The notes below the pieces were generated by a model. That model was not told the DNA's origin, did not search any database, and saw only the letters and a list, made by a program, of their open reading frames with translations. This document shows positions 17,527 to 27,478 of a stretch of 64,000 nt of DNA, piece after piece. The DNA comes from Sphingobacterium kitahiroshimense (GTDB taxonomy: Bacteria > Bacteroidota > Bacteroidia > Sphingobacteriales > Sphingobacteriaceae): the NCBI RefSeq assembly GCF_025961315.1, contig NZ_JAOQNK010000001.1, forward strand, positions 310,001 through 374,000, in the 5' to 3' direction. The translations under genes were made by a program, and so were the position numbers. The stretch's first letter is position 1. Each line of letters begins with the position of its first letter.

Positions 17527-19866
17527 ATGCAATCAGCATTATTTACTATAATAAATGAGGAGGAAGATCAATTTCCTGAAATTGAAACCCACCTTTCTTT
17601 TGACCCATTTTTGAATTATCTGAAAAGAAAAGGTGAAAATGAAATATCAATTAAAAAGAACTTTTTAGCTAGTGTATTAAAGGATTTTAATCAAGCATTT
17701 GCAAAATATGGTCCTTTGGATAAGCACAATATTCACCAATTTGAAAACGAATTTAGATTAATTCATGCATCTTTAAATCCAGTATTACAAGATGATGAGG
17801 ACACTTATTGGGCATTGGGCTTTCCTTTAGGACAAAAAATATGTTTTGGAACAGATAAATTCTATGCTTTACTTGAACAGTATAGATGTGATAATCAACT
17901 TGCTTTAGCACATGATTCTGTTGGGTTTTCTGAGAAAATCCAGATGTTGTATTCATTTATATTAGAAAGGTTATATGGGATAAAATCTGCAAAGCATTTT
18001 GAGATAATTCATTCCTTTATCGATGCATTGACTGGACTACAAAAGTATTACCGGATCAATATCGATCATACTTTTGTAGATGTAAAAGTAATCGGAAATT
18101 TACCTGTTTTTGATCGGATAAAAGTAATTGATGAGTTTTCAAAAACATTAAATTTTGAGATAATAAAAACTTTGATTCCATTGAATAAAATCAAAATGGA
18201 TGGTTTTTCTATTTTAACAGTTACTGATATTACTGAACAACAGGCGCTTGAAAATATAAAAAATATCATTATAAGGGGAATTGATGAAGCAGATTCTTAT
18301 GGACACGTGATTATGGCTTTAAGAACATTAGCAGGAAATCCTGCTATTGAATTTTCTCTTTTACCTTTTTTTAAGTTGAATAACAAAGTCGTATTTGATT
18401 TTAAAGAAAAGAAAACGTCAGCTTTATTGGATTTATTAAAAATTAATAAAGGAAGTGAGCAACGTATTCAAGAGTTGCTGGATGAATTTATTAAGCGACC
18501 CCAAATTCTTGTTTTTAGTAAAGATTTTCCTATTGAAGATAAAACTATGTCGTTCCTTTGGGAACGACTGAAAGATCTGGGCATCGTCAACTATGCATTG
18601 ATTCCCATAGCCCATAATAAAGAGATCGTAGGTGTTATCGAAGTCTTTACAAAAACAGATGCAGTTCTTGATGAACAGATTTTGGCTCGAATATTTAGTG
18701 CAAGTACCTTACTAGCACAGTTGCTAAAAGATGAAATTGTTGAGTTTCAGACAAAAATAAACGAGGTTATAAAGGAAAAATTTACATCTCTTCAATCAGC
18801 AGTACAGTGGAAGTTTAATCAAGAGGCTTGGGAATATTTACAAAGAATAGAACAAGATAAACCTAAACCTATTGTTGGTGATATTAAATTTGAACAAATA
18901 TATCCGTTGTACGGTGCCATCGATATTCGAAATTCAACTATTGAAAGAAATAAGGCGGCTTTTCAGGACATGATTGTTCAATTAGAATTATTGGAGAATG
19001 TCTTAATTCAATTGAAACACTTAAATAGTATTGTTATTCTTGATGAAATGATTTTCAACTGCCGAAGATGGTTACAGGAAATTAATGAAGAATTAATGGA
19101 TAGTATGCAGATTCAGCTTAATGACTTTTTTAATCAAAATGTGGCTGAAGTTCTCACTTATTTTAAGGAGAATTTAAAAGAATCTCATCCGATTATTGCC
19201 GCATATGAAAATGCTATCCATCCTTTAAATGGGGTTGTTTATAAAAATCGTAATGTTTTAGAAAAATCGATACGTTTAATTAATAGTGGAATAAGTGGTT
19301 ATCTGGAGTTATTTGAAAAGGAATTGCAAAATTCTTACCCTTGTTATTTTGAAAAATTTAGATCAGATGGTATTGAATATGATATTTACATAGGCCAATC
19401 TATCGCTCCAGACAAAAAGTTCAATGAGATATACTTAAAAAATATCCGACTTTGGCAATTGACGTCAATGGCGGCGATTGCAAAAATTACACATAGTCTG
19501 TTGGATCAAATGGAGAAACGTTTACTAACAACGCAGCTTATTTTTGTTAATGCTACGTTGATCGATATTAATTTTAGAACAGATGAACACCGATTTGATG
19601 TAGAGGGAGCTTATAATATTCGCTATCAGATTATAAAAAAGAGAATCGATAAAGTGACTATTAAAGGTTCGAACGAACGCCTTACTCAGCCGGGTAAAAT
19701 TGCTATTGTCTATTTTACAAAGCGCGAGGAAAAAGAATATTTAGGATATATTCAATATCTACAAAAGAGCGGATCTTTATTAGATGATCTAGAAGAATTG
19801 GAATTGGAAGAATTACAGGGTGTTAAAGGATTGCAAGCGTTGAGAATAGGAATTAATTTAGCCTAA
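17527..19866 (+). CDS. Large cytoplasmic GAF-type protein
   Basis: The protein has 779 residues with no signal or membrane helix. The middle part (about residues 330-410: VFSKDFPIEDKTMSFLWERL then YALIPIAHNKEIVGVIEVF) has the layout of a GAF sensor domain, followed by a helical, coiled-coil-like stretch (VEFQTKINEVIKEKF). The C-terminal third is helical and ends in an acidic run (LLDDLEELELEELQG). No kinase, cyclase or phosphodiesterase motif was found, so an output function is not visible. It lies 74 bases after the metallophosphatase, in the same direction, and may belong to the polyphosphate operon. Confidence 0.65.
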   Translation: MQSALFTIINEEEDQFPEIETHLSFDPFLNYLKRKGENEISIKKNFLASVLKDFNQAFAKYGPLDKHNIHQFENEFRLIHASLNPVLQDDEDTYWALGFPLGQKICFGTDKFYALLEQYRCDNQLALAHDSVGFSEKIQMLYSFILERLYGIKSAKHFEIIHSFIDALTGLQKYYRINIDHTFVDVKVIGNLPVFDRIKVIDEFSKTLNFEIIKTLIPLNKIKMDGFSILTVTDITEQQALENIKNIIIRGIDEADSYGHVIMALRTLAGNPAIEFSLLPFFKLNNKVVFDFKEKKTSALLDLLKINKGSEQRIQELLDEFIKRPQILVFSKDFPIEDKTMSFLWERLKDLGIVNYALIPIAHNKEIVGVIEVFTKTDAVLDEQILARIFSASTLLAQLLKDEIVEFQTKINEVIKEKFTSLQSAVQWKFNQEAWEYLQRIEQDKPKPIVGDIKFEQIYPLYGAIDIRNSTIERNKAAFQDMIVQLELLENVLIQLKHLNSIVILDEMIFNCRRWLQEINEELMDSMQIQLNDFFNQNVAEVLTYFKENLKESHPIIAAYENAIHPLNGVVYKNRNVLEKSIRLINSGISGYLELFEKELQNSYPCYFEKFRSDGIEYDIYIGQSIAPDKKFNEIYLKNIRLWQLTSMAAIAKITHSLLDQMEKRLLTTQLIFVNATLIDINFRTDEHRFDVEGAYNIRYQIIKKRIDKVTIKGSNERLTQPGKIAIVYFTKREEKEYLGYIQYLQKSGSLLDDLEELELEELQGVKGLQALRIGINLA

Positions 19867-19906
19867 AGTAGCATACTAAACGTATCAAACAAATGATCTA
19901 AATCAA

Positions 19907-19936
19907 TTTTTAGATTTTTAGTAATCCTTATTTTTG
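19907..19936 (+). promoter_or_regulatory. Bacteroidota-type promoter before yceI
   Basis: TATTTTTG at 19929-19936 matches the -7 consensus TAnnTTTG. A TTTT run at 19907-19910 sits near the expected -33 position. It lies 41 bases before the YceI start. Confidence 0.5.
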
Positions 19937-19977
19937 CAATTATTAGATATCTACCTAATTAATTAAAATAACAGTTT

Positions 19978-20520
19978 ATGGCAACATACAAATGGTCAAT
20001 AGACCCAAGTCATAGTGAAGTCGCTTTTAAAGTGAAACACTTAATGATTACAACGATAACAGGTTATTGTGGTAAGTTCACACTTGATCTTGAAACTACT
20101 TCTAATGATTTTAATACCGCTAAGAATATAGCATTTAAAGCGGAGATAAATTCTATCAATACCAATGATACACAAAGAGACGAACATTTGAAGTCAGCTG
20201 ATTTTTTTAATGCTGAAGCCTACCGTTATTTAGAATTTACTGGTGTTAAATATGTAGGAATCGGGGATGAAGCGCAACTAACCGGAAATTTGACAATAGG
20301 AAATATTACCAAAGCTATTACATTAAAAGTTTTGTTTGGCGGGATTGTGGTCGATAGTTATGGCCAAACAAAAGCAGGCTTTTCTTTAAGCGGGCAACTT
20401 AGTCGTAAGGAATTTGGTTTAACATGGGATGCTGTTACAGAAGCTGGTAATATTGTGGTTAGTGATGAAGTACGAATTAGTGCTGAAGTTCAAGTGATTA
20501 AAAAAGATATAATACTCTAG
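19978..20520 (+). CDS. YceI-family lipocalin-like protein
   Basis: The protein has 180 residues with no signal peptide. It matches YceI from its first strand (YKWSIDPSHSEVAFKVKHLMI) through FNAEAYRYLEFTGVKY and GNLTIGNITKAITL. These eight-stranded barrels bind isoprenoid-like lipids in characterised members. Lack of a signal suggests a cytoplasmic version. It is followed after 10 bases by an ArsC-like reductase. Confidence 0.92.
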   Translation: MATYKWSIDPSHSEVAFKVKHLMITTITGYCGKFTLDLETTSNDFNTAKNIAFKAEINSINTNDTQRDEHLKSADFFNAEAYRYLEFTGVKYVGIGDEAQLTGNLTIGNITKAITLKVLFGGIVVDSYGQTKAGFSLSGQLSRKEFGLTWDAVTEAGNIVVSDEVRISAEVQVIKKDIIL

Positions 20521-20530
20521 ATTTTGGATC

Positions 20531-20881
20531 ATGATAAAGATATATCATAACAAATTGTGTAGTAAAAGCTGTGCTGTATTAGATTTATTGAAATCGAAAG
20601 ATGTAGATTTATCAATACGGGAGTATCTTCAAGATGTTCCTAGTAAAGATGAATTGCTTGAGCTGGTCACTTTACTTCAATTAAAACCTCTTGAGCTGAT
20701 ACGACGTACTGAATCAATTTTTCAAGAAAAGTTTAAAAATCTTGTTCTTTCGGATGAAGAATGGATCTCCGTTATGTTGGAGTATCCTATTCTAATTGAG
20801 CGTCCTATTGTTGTAAAAGATGGTAAGGCCGTTATCGGTCGACCGATTGATAAAGTAATAACACTAATATCAGAAGGTTAA
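20531..20881 (+). CDS. ArsC/Spx-family thioredoxin-fold protein
   Basis: The protein has 116 residues. The first strand and active loop read IKIYHNKLCSKSCAVLDLL, with C10 in the arsenate-reductase position and a second cysteine at C14. LIRRTESIFQEKF and ERPIVVKDGKAVIGRP match the ArsC fold. It could reduce arsenate with glutathione-like thiols or serve as a generic thiol oxidoreductase. No ars genes are adjacent, so arsenate resistance is not supported by context. It forms a two-gene unit with yceI. Confidence 0.85.
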   Translation: MIKIYHNKLCSKSCAVLDLLKSKDVDLSIREYLQDVPSKDELLELVTLLQLKPLELIRRTESIFQEKFKNLVLSDEEWISVMLEYPILIERPIVVKDGKAVIGRPIDKVITLISEG

Positions 20882-20945
20882 CATTATTTGTTATGAAAAG
20901 TATCTAGATAGGATTGCATACTTTATTTTTTTTAATATTGAGTAT

Positions 20946-21746
20946 CTAAATAGAAATCCAGTCGGAACTTTGGGAAGGTGTTAAAAAATCAGTGCGTGGT
21001 GGAAGATTTAGGTATGGATAGTTAACTTTGGATAGATACAAACCTATTGGATGGGCCGGTCTCAATATTTTGGGAAGTTCTAATGTAATTAAATGATTTT
21101 CAAATTCATCAATACTTAGTTCCCCATTACCTATTTTTAAAAGTTTACCGGTTAGAATTCTGATCATCTTACCTAAAAATCTATTACTGGAAATATTAAA
21201 CCGAATTCTATCACCTTTTGTATTGACAAATATTCCTGCAGCTGTTACGTGGCAGATTGTATGTTCATTTTTATCAGGATGTGTGCAAAAGGGACGAAAA
21301 TCCTTATATTTTAAGAGCAATTTTGCAGCTTCACTCATTTTGTCTAAATTTAATTTGGGATATAAGTATAATGAGCTTTGATTGCTTAAGAAAGGATCTT
21401 TGTACGTGTGAATAAAGTAATCATATTCTCTATGCACTGCATCAAAACGAGCATGCGGCTTACCTTCCATTTTTATTATATCGTAAATGGCGATGTTATC
21501 AGGAAGAGCCTTATTGAGTCGAAATAATAAGTCGAAATCATATTCTTTCTCAATATCCGCATGAAAAAAGTACTGACTAGCGTGGACTTGAGCATCTGTA
21601 CGGCCACAACCAAATATGGTGGTTGGTACTTTTAATACTTTATGGAGTGTATTTTCCAAAACTTCTTGTACGCTTTCTACATCAGGTTGTCTTTGCCAAC
21701 CATTATAATTCTGACCCTGATAGGCGATATGGAAAAAATATCTCAA
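20946..21746 (-). CDS. truA: tRNA pseudouridine(38-40) synthase TruA
   Basis: The protein has 266 residues. The catalytic aspartate is D51 in the motif GCGRTDAQVHA, and the N-terminal strand (YFFHIAYQGQNYNGWQRQ) and FLGKMIRILTGKLL are typical of TruA. It converts uridines 38-40 of the anticodon arm to pseudouridine in the cytoplasm. It is convergent with the ArsC-like gene and followed on the same strand by no close gene. Confidence 0.95.
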   Translation of the reverse strand: MRYFFHIAYQGQNYNGWQRQPDVESVQEVLENTLHKVLKVPTTIFGCGRTDAQVHASQYFFHADIEKEYDFDLLFRLNKALPDNIAIYDIIKMEGKPHARFDAVHREYDYFIHTYKDPFLSNQSSLYLYPKLNLDKMSEAAKLLLKYKDFRPFCTHPDKNEHTICHVTAAGIFVNTKGDRIRFNISSNRFLGKMIRILTGKLLKIGNGELSIDEFENHLITLELPKILRPAHPIGLYLSKVNYPYLNLPPRTDFLTPSQSSDWISI

Positions 21747-21834
21747 TTTACCTTTTTAATTTAATGCAATTTTACAAAAAAATGCTAGCTTATTTTTATA
21801 AAAAACTTATTACCTTCATAATATTTTAAATTGA

Positions 21835-22371
21835 CTATTCCTTATTCATTTTTGCGATTTTAATATGTGCAAGATGATGCTCACAATGCCAAGCGTACAG
21901 TCCAATATTTGTTTTAATATTAATGAGTTCGTTCGAATCAGGATGTCTAAATTGTCTGGCCATATCCGAAGGTGTCATATTTTGTAGTAAAACTACCCAG
22001 CGGTAATGTAGAGCTTCTAGCATATTTATAGAAGAATTAATAGCAAGTTCTTTTGAGTCAATAAGTTCTGCCCAAAGATCTTCAGCATATGGTTTTATAA
22101 CGGGTATATCTTCTGTCAAAGCTAGTTTAAATCTGATTAAACTATTCATGTGGCTGTCAGCACAATGATGTATTATTTGTCTTATTGACCAACCATTAGG
22201 TCTATAGGTTTTTTGTAATGCTTCTTCCGATAATTCTTGAACTTCTTTTTTTAGAAGATCTGGGAAAGATTGTATAATTCCAATCCATTTTGTTATCGTT
22301 CCATTATCTATTGTATTTGGCGCAATAAATTTACCAATTGGAAACTTCAGGTTATCGATATTAGATTTCAT
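21835..22371 (-). CDS. YfiT-family bacillithiol transferase (DinB fold)
   Basis: The protein has 178 residues. The DinB-fold metal triad reads H69 (IIHHCADSH), H162 and H166 (WHCEHHLAH), the spacing of YfiT/BstA. The opening KFPIGKFIAP is also family-typical. Proteins of this group are metal-dependent transferases that conjugate bacillithiol, or hydrolases of unknown substrate. Bacillithiol occurs in some Bacteroidota. It lies 88 bases upstream of truA in the same direction. Confidence 0.85.
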   Translation of the reverse strand: MKSNIDNLKFPIGKFIAPNTIDNGTITKWIGIIQSFPDLLKKEVQELSEEALQKTYRPNGWSIRQIIHHCADSHMNSLIRFKLALTEDIPVIKPYAEDLWAELIDSKELAINSSINMLEALHYRWVVLLQNMTPSDMARQFRHPDSNELINIKTNIGLYAWHCEHHLAHIKIAKMNKE

Positions 22372-22425
22372 ATCTATGTATAAGTTCTTATGTTTTTAAC
22401 GTCATTCTCGAGCTTCCTGAAAAGA

Positions 22426-22848
22426 TCACTTATTTCTTTTATTTCGAATTACGTATGTATTAATACGGCTCTTAATTCCTTTACAGCGATAAATCATTGT
22501 TTTAATAATACGATTAATAATGCGATAGCAAAAATAACCTATTACAGATACAGTTAAGATTATTATTGTATTATCAACCCATTTTGGCAATAGATGATTT
22601 AGCAAAAAATATCCCATGAAGATCAGGTATGCTACTAAATAAAGTATGATGTAAAAGCTCTTTTTCCAACCAAACCAAGCTGAGAGATATAAATAGCTAC
22701 TGATTAATCCAATACATGGTAATATGTAAACAAGGTTTGTATCAACTAACTTATCATCAAAAGGAGCATAGAAGAATCTACCGATCAGGATGATTATAGC
22801 TAAATTAAAAATAAATTTAAGGATCCACTGGATATTATATATGTACAT
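22426..22848 (-). CDS. Hypothetical four-helix inner-membrane protein
   Basis: The protein has 140 residues with about four hydrophobic segments: near 10-25, 38-58, 63-85 and 93-110. The C-terminus is strongly basic (RIINRIIKTMIYRCKGIKSR and after), which by the positive-inside rule should be cytoplasmic. I do not recognise the family. It is upstream of the YfiT gene on the same strand and 54 bases from it. Confidence 0.55.
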   Translation of the reverse strand: MYIYNIQWILKFIFNLAIIILIGRFFYAPFDDKLVDTNLVYILPCIGLISSYLYLSAWFGWKKSFYIILYLVAYLIFMGYFLLNHLLPKWVDNTIIILTVSVIGYFCYRIINRIIKTMIYRCKGIKSRINTYVIRNKRNK

Positions 22849-22930
22849 AAGTTTTATATAATTATTAAAGACAATTGCCAGGTTTTCAACGTATTTTACT
22901 ATAAACTATAGGTACAGACCAATAATTGAA

Positions 22931-22963
22931 AACCGAAAAATTTAAAATTAGCAAATTTCGGTT
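22931..22963. repeat. Inverted repeat AACCGAAA ... TTTCGGTT
   Basis: The 8-base arms at 22931-22938 and 22956-22963 lie in the 291-base divergent region between the membrane-protein gene and the second Usp gene. It could be a regulatory site or a 5'-leader hairpin. Nothing else was recognised in this region. Confidence 0.3.
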
Positions 22964-23139
22964 CGAAAAACTAATTATAAATATGAAACAACTTGCGTAA
23001 TCGGTCATAAGACATTTCTAGTTTATTCGGAATATTTATTTATGCATTTAGATTAATGTGTATTATTTTCTTAATTTTTAAACTAAAAATAAGATTCGGT
23101 TGTTTAGTAATCGAGTATACATTACAAGAAATCACGATC

Positions 23140-23979
23140 ATGGAAACAATTGTTTTTTTAACCGATTTTTCTGTTCCTGCTAGACATGCTTTCGATCAAC
23201 TCTTGACCCTTGCTAAGCAAACAGCTATAAAAAAAGTCATCATATACCACTCCTTAGGGTATCTAAATGGAGGATTTTACTATGTTGGCGAGTTTATACC
23301 GCCACCAATTCTTGTAGATGAAACAGATATTGCGGCAGTAGACTCAAAAATGCTTCTTTTGAAACAGGAATTATTAAATGTTTCACCAGCTACAAACGTC
23401 CATACAAGACATGATAGTTTTACTGTTTTAGATGGCATGGAGCGAATTTCCGAAGAGAGGCATGTTGACCTAGTTATTGCTGGCATGAGAGGAAATGATG
23501 ATAATGGTAAAAATAGTATTGGTACTATTACCAATGAGCTGATACAGGCACATCTGTATAACCTTTTATTGGTGCCAGATATGGATAAAGTACATATCTT
23601 TAAAAATGTTATCCTTGCAGTGGATCTAATGCATTTAGATGAACGATTGCCCGTGAAAACAATATTTCATTTACAAGAATTGTTATCTTTAAGATGGTAT
23701 GTTGTAAATGTAAGTGTTCAAGGGAAGCATAAGGCAGCTGATTTAATTGAGGAACAATCTTTTTTGCATGCAAGTTTAGATAGTCTTGAACCGACTTACT
23801 CTTATTTGGAAGGCGAAGATTTTGTTGAGAAACTAAATGTATATGTTCAAGAACATAATATTCATGTATTGATCACTGTACCCCGTAAACTTGGATTTAT
23901 CGCTTCGTTTTTTCAAAAAAGTGCCTCAAAAAAATTGGCAGTTAATGCCAAGGTCCCTATTTTAATGTTAGTATCTTAA
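23140..23979 (+). CDS. Universal stress protein, tandem Usp domains (second copy)
   Basis: The protein has 279 residues from ATG 23140 (METIVFLTDFS). An ATG at 23056 would add 28 residues that do not belong to the fold. The first domain holds a nucleotide-loop-like segment (AGMRGNDDNGKNSIGTI). The second ends in KKLAVNAKVPILMLVS. It closely resembles the Usp protein at 4176-5018 in length and layout, with similar C-termini, so the two are probably paralogues. It is monocistronic and ends before a strong bidirectional terminator. Confidence 0.88.
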   Translation: METIVFLTDFSVPARHAFDQLLTLAKQTAIKKVIIYHSLGYLNGGFYYVGEFIPPPILVDETDIAAVDSKMLLLKQELLNVSPATNVHTRHDSFTVLDGMERISEERHVDLVIAGMRGNDDNGKNSIGTITNELIQAHLYNLLLVPDMDKVHIFKNVILAVDLMHLDERLPVKTIFHLQELLSLRWYVVNVSVQGKHKAADLIEEQSFLHASLDSLEPTYSYLEGEDFVEKLNVYVQEHNIHVLITVPRKLGFIASFFQKSASKKLAVNAKVPILMLVS

Positions 23980-24029
23980 TCAACTTCTTCATTTTTGTAA
24001 GTTAAATCAATTAGATTAAAATAAAGTAA

Positions 24030-24065
24030 AGGGGTGTATATAGATTAAGATCTATATACACCCCT
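24030..24065. terminator. Strong bidirectional terminator, 16-bp stem
   Basis: AGGGGTGTATATAGAT (24030-24045) and its exact complement (24050-24065) enclose a 4-base loop. The hairpin sits between the convergent Usp and TonB-receptor genes and probably serves both. Confidence 0.8.
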
Positions 24066-24088
24066 CTATTTGTTATTGTACGGGTAGA

Positions 24089-26626
24089 TTACTGCATCTG
24101 CATTCCTTCCATCGAATTTTGATTTTTGTTTTTCTTAAACATATTCATATCCATTTTTCCAAAGCGATAAGATAAGTTCAATTTGATTAGTTGAGGATTT
24201 GAAAGTCGATAATAAGATTGTGTAAACCCTTCTCCTGAAGATACAATTGTATTACCTCGGCTTCTGAAAATATCATTCACAGCTAAAGTTACTGAGGCAG
24301 CTTGATTTTTTAAGAAACTCTTTTTGAGAGCTAGATCGACACCATAAAAAGGTTTGATGTATCCTTGGGATGAGCTTTGTGCTTGATTCATTGGAGGACC
24401 AAATGACTGACCTTGTGTGACAGGCATATTTGTTTTGCCTTGATATTCAAATGCGACTTGAAGATTCCAATTGTTTTTAACATTAAAGGTGTTGTTCAAT
24501 TTTCCAAATACTGTCCACATTGCTTCAGACGGGGTACTGTCGTCAACTTCTATTTTTGAATTATAGAAATTAAGGTCTGCGGTTAAATCCCACCATTTTT
24601 TAAGATTATTGGTATATGTAAATTCTGCACCATAGTTTTTACTAGAATTGGCATTAATATAGGTATTTATAAAATCCATCTTGCCTGTTACTGGATTTAA
24701 TTCCTGAGTCAAAAATCTGGTAATCAAATTATTGGTAGATTTATAATAAACTGAAGCTAAAAAAGTGCCTTTTCCATGTGTTCTACTATACGAAAGCTCG
24801 CCAGAAGTCGTGAATTCAGGAACAAGATCGGCATTACCTTTCGTAATATTTAAGCTGTCTGTATAATCGATAACAGGTATCGTTTGAAAAAAATTAGGAC
24901 GATTCACGCGACGCGTGACACTCATCTGGATTTGATCTTTTTCGGTCAGTTTTTTACTTAAAAACACAGATGGAAATAGGCTTAATGGATAATTGTTCTT
25001 AAATTTTTCATTAGTATTTAAAAGTTCTCCATTATAAGTTGAGTTTTCAGCACGTAGACCTATTTTATAGGATACCCAATCTTTAAAATTTCCTCCGAGT
25101 GAAACGTAAGCGGCATAAACGCTATTTTTACTATCGTAATTAGCGGATGCTGAAGAAATATTTTTAAAGTCTTTTTCACCAATATCTTGTATTGAATTAT
25201 CGTTGAGATTTTTTAATTTATTAATTTGGGCACGAAGACCGGTCTCCAATTTCATTCCATTTTTGAAAGGCTTAACATAGTCCGTTTGGATAGTAATAAA
25301 TTTATTATTTCCAGAACCGATGTTCTGTTGTTTTTTTGTGCCTGTTATCTGGTTTATATCATTGAGATAATTTGTGGTGTAAAGACCGTTTGAATTATTA
25401 TTACCTCCGAAATAATTAAAGTCAACAGTTAATTCCTCACCTTCTGTTTTAAATTTCTGCACTATTCCGGCCTGTAGACCTCTTGGTTTAAAGCTTCGTT
25501 CGGATTCCGAAATTCGATTGCTTAATGAGGTTTTTCCTCCAGATTGTGTTGATATTAGGGTTTCTTCATTTGGACGAAATTTCCCTTCAACCAAAACTCC
25601 GGCAATTGATAATGAAGTTCGTGGACTGAAATCATAATCTAAACCAAGTCTTCCAAAAGTGATCATACCTTTTGTTTTTCCTTCAATATCTTGATCTACA
25701 GTTGAATTTATGTTATTTATATTACTCGTTCTATGACTATCTCCTTCAGTATTCGTACGCATTCGCATATTCATTCCTGTAAATGACAGGTTTAATTTGT
25801 TTTGACGTGCATTGAGGCTTCCCATAAAATTAGTTCCGCCAAATCGATCTCCACCTAGGGTAACCATACCATTATATCCTGTTTTCTTATTTTTTTTAAG
25901 GATTATATTTAAAATTCCAGCCATACTTCCTGAGGCATCGTACTTTGCAGAAGGGTTTGTGATGATCTCTATTTTTTCGATGACATCTGCGGGGATCTGA
26001 TCTGGTGAAAGTGTTGTAGGCTTTCCATCTACAAAAATGGTTGGTGCAGCATTTCTGAGCTTGACATTTCCATCGATATCTACTTGTACAGATGGCATAT
26101 TACGAAGTACATCGATAGCAGTACCGCCAGTTGCTACGATGTTTTTTTCCACATTGAATACTTTTTTATCAATATCCATTTCCAATAAAGCCTTTCGACC
26201 TGTGACAGTTACTTCTGCAAGTTGTTGATTGTCATTTTTAAGTACAATAGTTCCTATATTTTTGTTTAAGACTTTTTTATCATCACTATGATCAACATTT
26301 AGCTCGAGCGTTGCGTAACCTATTGAGCTGATTTTTAATTTCCAATTATTGGTATTAGAAATAGCTGAAAAGTTAAAATTTCCATTTTCCAGCGAACTTG
26401 TACTTCTTATTAATATTTCTCTTTCCTGATTGTTTTTTTGATCTTTGATAACCTGAAAGAGATTAATCGAAGCCTTTGAAATAGGTTTTCCTTGACTGTC
26501 TATAATTTGACCAAAGATTGTACCTTCAGACTTATTTACGTTTGTAGGTGAGTTTTCAGCGGTATTTTGAGCATGCACAGTTGATATTGTAGTTGCTACA
26601 ATAAGCGTTGATATATATCTTTTCAT
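24089..26626 (-). CDS. Outer-membrane beta-barrel TonB receptor-like protein
   Basis: The protein has 845 residues. ATG at 26626 is chosen over 26683 because it directly precedes the signal peptide (KRYISTLIVATTISTVHAQ). The order is a CarboxypepD_reg-like domain (GTIFGQIIDSQGKPISKASINLF), a reduced plug (DVLRNMPSVQVDIDGNVKLRNAAPTIFVDGKPTT and ITNPSAKYDASGSMAGILNI) and a barrel. This is the 'outer membrane beta-barrel family' layout common in Bacteroidota and not a SusC. The substrate is unknown. A LytTR/LytS pair lies just upstream on the same strand and may control it. The C-terminus is Met/Asn-rich (MDMNMFKKNKNQNSMEGMQMQ). Confidence 0.9.
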   Translation of the reverse strand: MKRYISTLIVATTISTVHAQNTAENSPTNVNKSEGTIFGQIIDSQGKPISKASINLFQVIKDQKNNQEREILIRSTSSLENGNFNFSAISNTNNWKLKISSIGYATLELNVDHSDDKKVLNKNIGTIVLKNDNQQLAEVTVTGRKALLEMDIDKKVFNVEKNIVATGGTAIDVLRNMPSVQVDIDGNVKLRNAAPTIFVDGKPTTLSPDQIPADVIEKIEIITNPSAKYDASGSMAGILNIILKKNKKTGYNGMVTLGGDRFGGTNFMGSLNARQNKLNLSFTGMNMRMRTNTEGDSHRTSNINNINSTVDQDIEGKTKGMITFGRLGLDYDFSPRTSLSIAGVLVEGKFRPNEETLISTQSGGKTSLSNRISESERSFKPRGLQAGIVQKFKTEGEELTVDFNYFGGNNNSNGLYTTNYLNDINQITGTKKQQNIGSGNNKFITIQTDYVKPFKNGMKLETGLRAQINKLKNLNDNSIQDIGEKDFKNISSASANYDSKNSVYAAYVSLGGNFKDWVSYKIGLRAENSTYNGELLNTNEKFKNNYPLSLFPSVFLSKKLTEKDQIQMSVTRRVNRPNFFQTIPVIDYTDSLNITKGNADLVPEFTTSGELSYSRTHGKGTFLASVYYKSTNNLITRFLTQELNPVTGKMDFINTYINANSSKNYGAEFTYTNNLKKWWDLTADLNFYNSKIEVDDSTPSEAMWTVFGKLNNTFNVKNNWNLQVAFEYQGKTNMPVTQGQSFGPPMNQAQSSSQGYIKPFYGVDLALKKSFLKNQAASVTLAVNDIFRSRGNTIVSSGEGFTQSYYRLSNPQLIKLNLSYRFGKMDMNMFKKNKNQNSMEGMQMQ

Positions 26627-26791
26627 TATTCTTTTTTTATCGATTTGTTTATCCCTTTTTAATAGAGGTCTGATATATGACAAATTTGATAAGGATTTTT
26701 AATCTACACAATGATCTGTAGACAGACAGCGTAAATGTGTAGACGAATGAAGTTATTGAAACAAATGTTAGTATCGACAAGAGAATTTAAT

Positions 26792-27478
26792 TTAGAAAAT
26801 TTCGATATTTCCAACATATTTTTTGCCTACTGGCAGTGCAATCTCAGGAAGTGTTAATTTCGTTAGAGCGACGTGCTGAATTCTATTTTTGTTTACTATA
26901 TATGAATTATGGATTCTTAAAAAATCTTTTACTGGCAGAATTTTTTCCATACCTCTTAGGTTACTACGGGTAAGAAGTGGAGCATTCCGATTTACCATAT
27001 AGATTTTAACATAATCTTTTAATCCTTCTATGTAACTTATTTCATTGATAAATATTTTAATCTTTTTATACTCAACATTGACGACGATGTGATCTACTAT
27101 ATTATTTTGATTTGCTCGTAAAAGCATAATGTCTTCAACCTTTCGAATAGCGCTAGTCAATCTTTCTTTTGCAATTGGTTTCAATAGATAATCCACTGCA
27201 TTCAATTCAAAACCCTCCACAGCATATTGATGATATGCCGTAGTGAATATAAATAAAGGTGGATTAGTAAGTTCGCGGATAAATTGTGTTCCTAATTTTT
27301 CCGGCATTTGTATATCCAAGAAAATCAGATCGACTTCATGATCTCTCAAGTAATCGACGACATCGATTGGCGAGTTAAACTTGTGCAGTATTTCAACCTT
27401 GTCAAAGCTTAATAAATCGTCTTCTAAGATGTTTAAAGCAAATGGTTCGTCGTCTATAAGTAAGCATTTAATTTTCAT
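26792..27478 (-). CDS. LytTR-type response regulator
   Basis: The protein has 228 residues. The receiver domain holds the acidic pair D9/D10 and phospho-acceptor D55 (LIFLDIQMPE). K near residue 102 (LLKPI) completes the site. The C-terminal half is a LytTR DNA-binding domain (INEISYIEGLKDYVKIYM, LRIHNSYIVNKNRI). It overlaps the upstream histidine kinase by 11 bases, so they form a two-component system. The downstream TonB receptor (108 bases away) is the nearest possible target. Confidence 0.93.
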   Translation of the reverse strand: MKIKCLLIDDEPFALNILEDDLLSFDKVEILHKFNSPIDVVDYLRDHEVDLIFLDIQMPEKLGTQFIRELTNPPLFIFTTAYHQYAVEGFELNAVDYLLKPIAKERLTSAIRKVEDIMLLRANQNNIVDHIVVNVEYKKIKIFINEISYIEGLKDYVKIYMVNRNAPLLTRSNLRGMEKILPVKDFLRIHNSYIVNKNRIQHVALTKLTLPEIALPVGKKYVGNIEIF

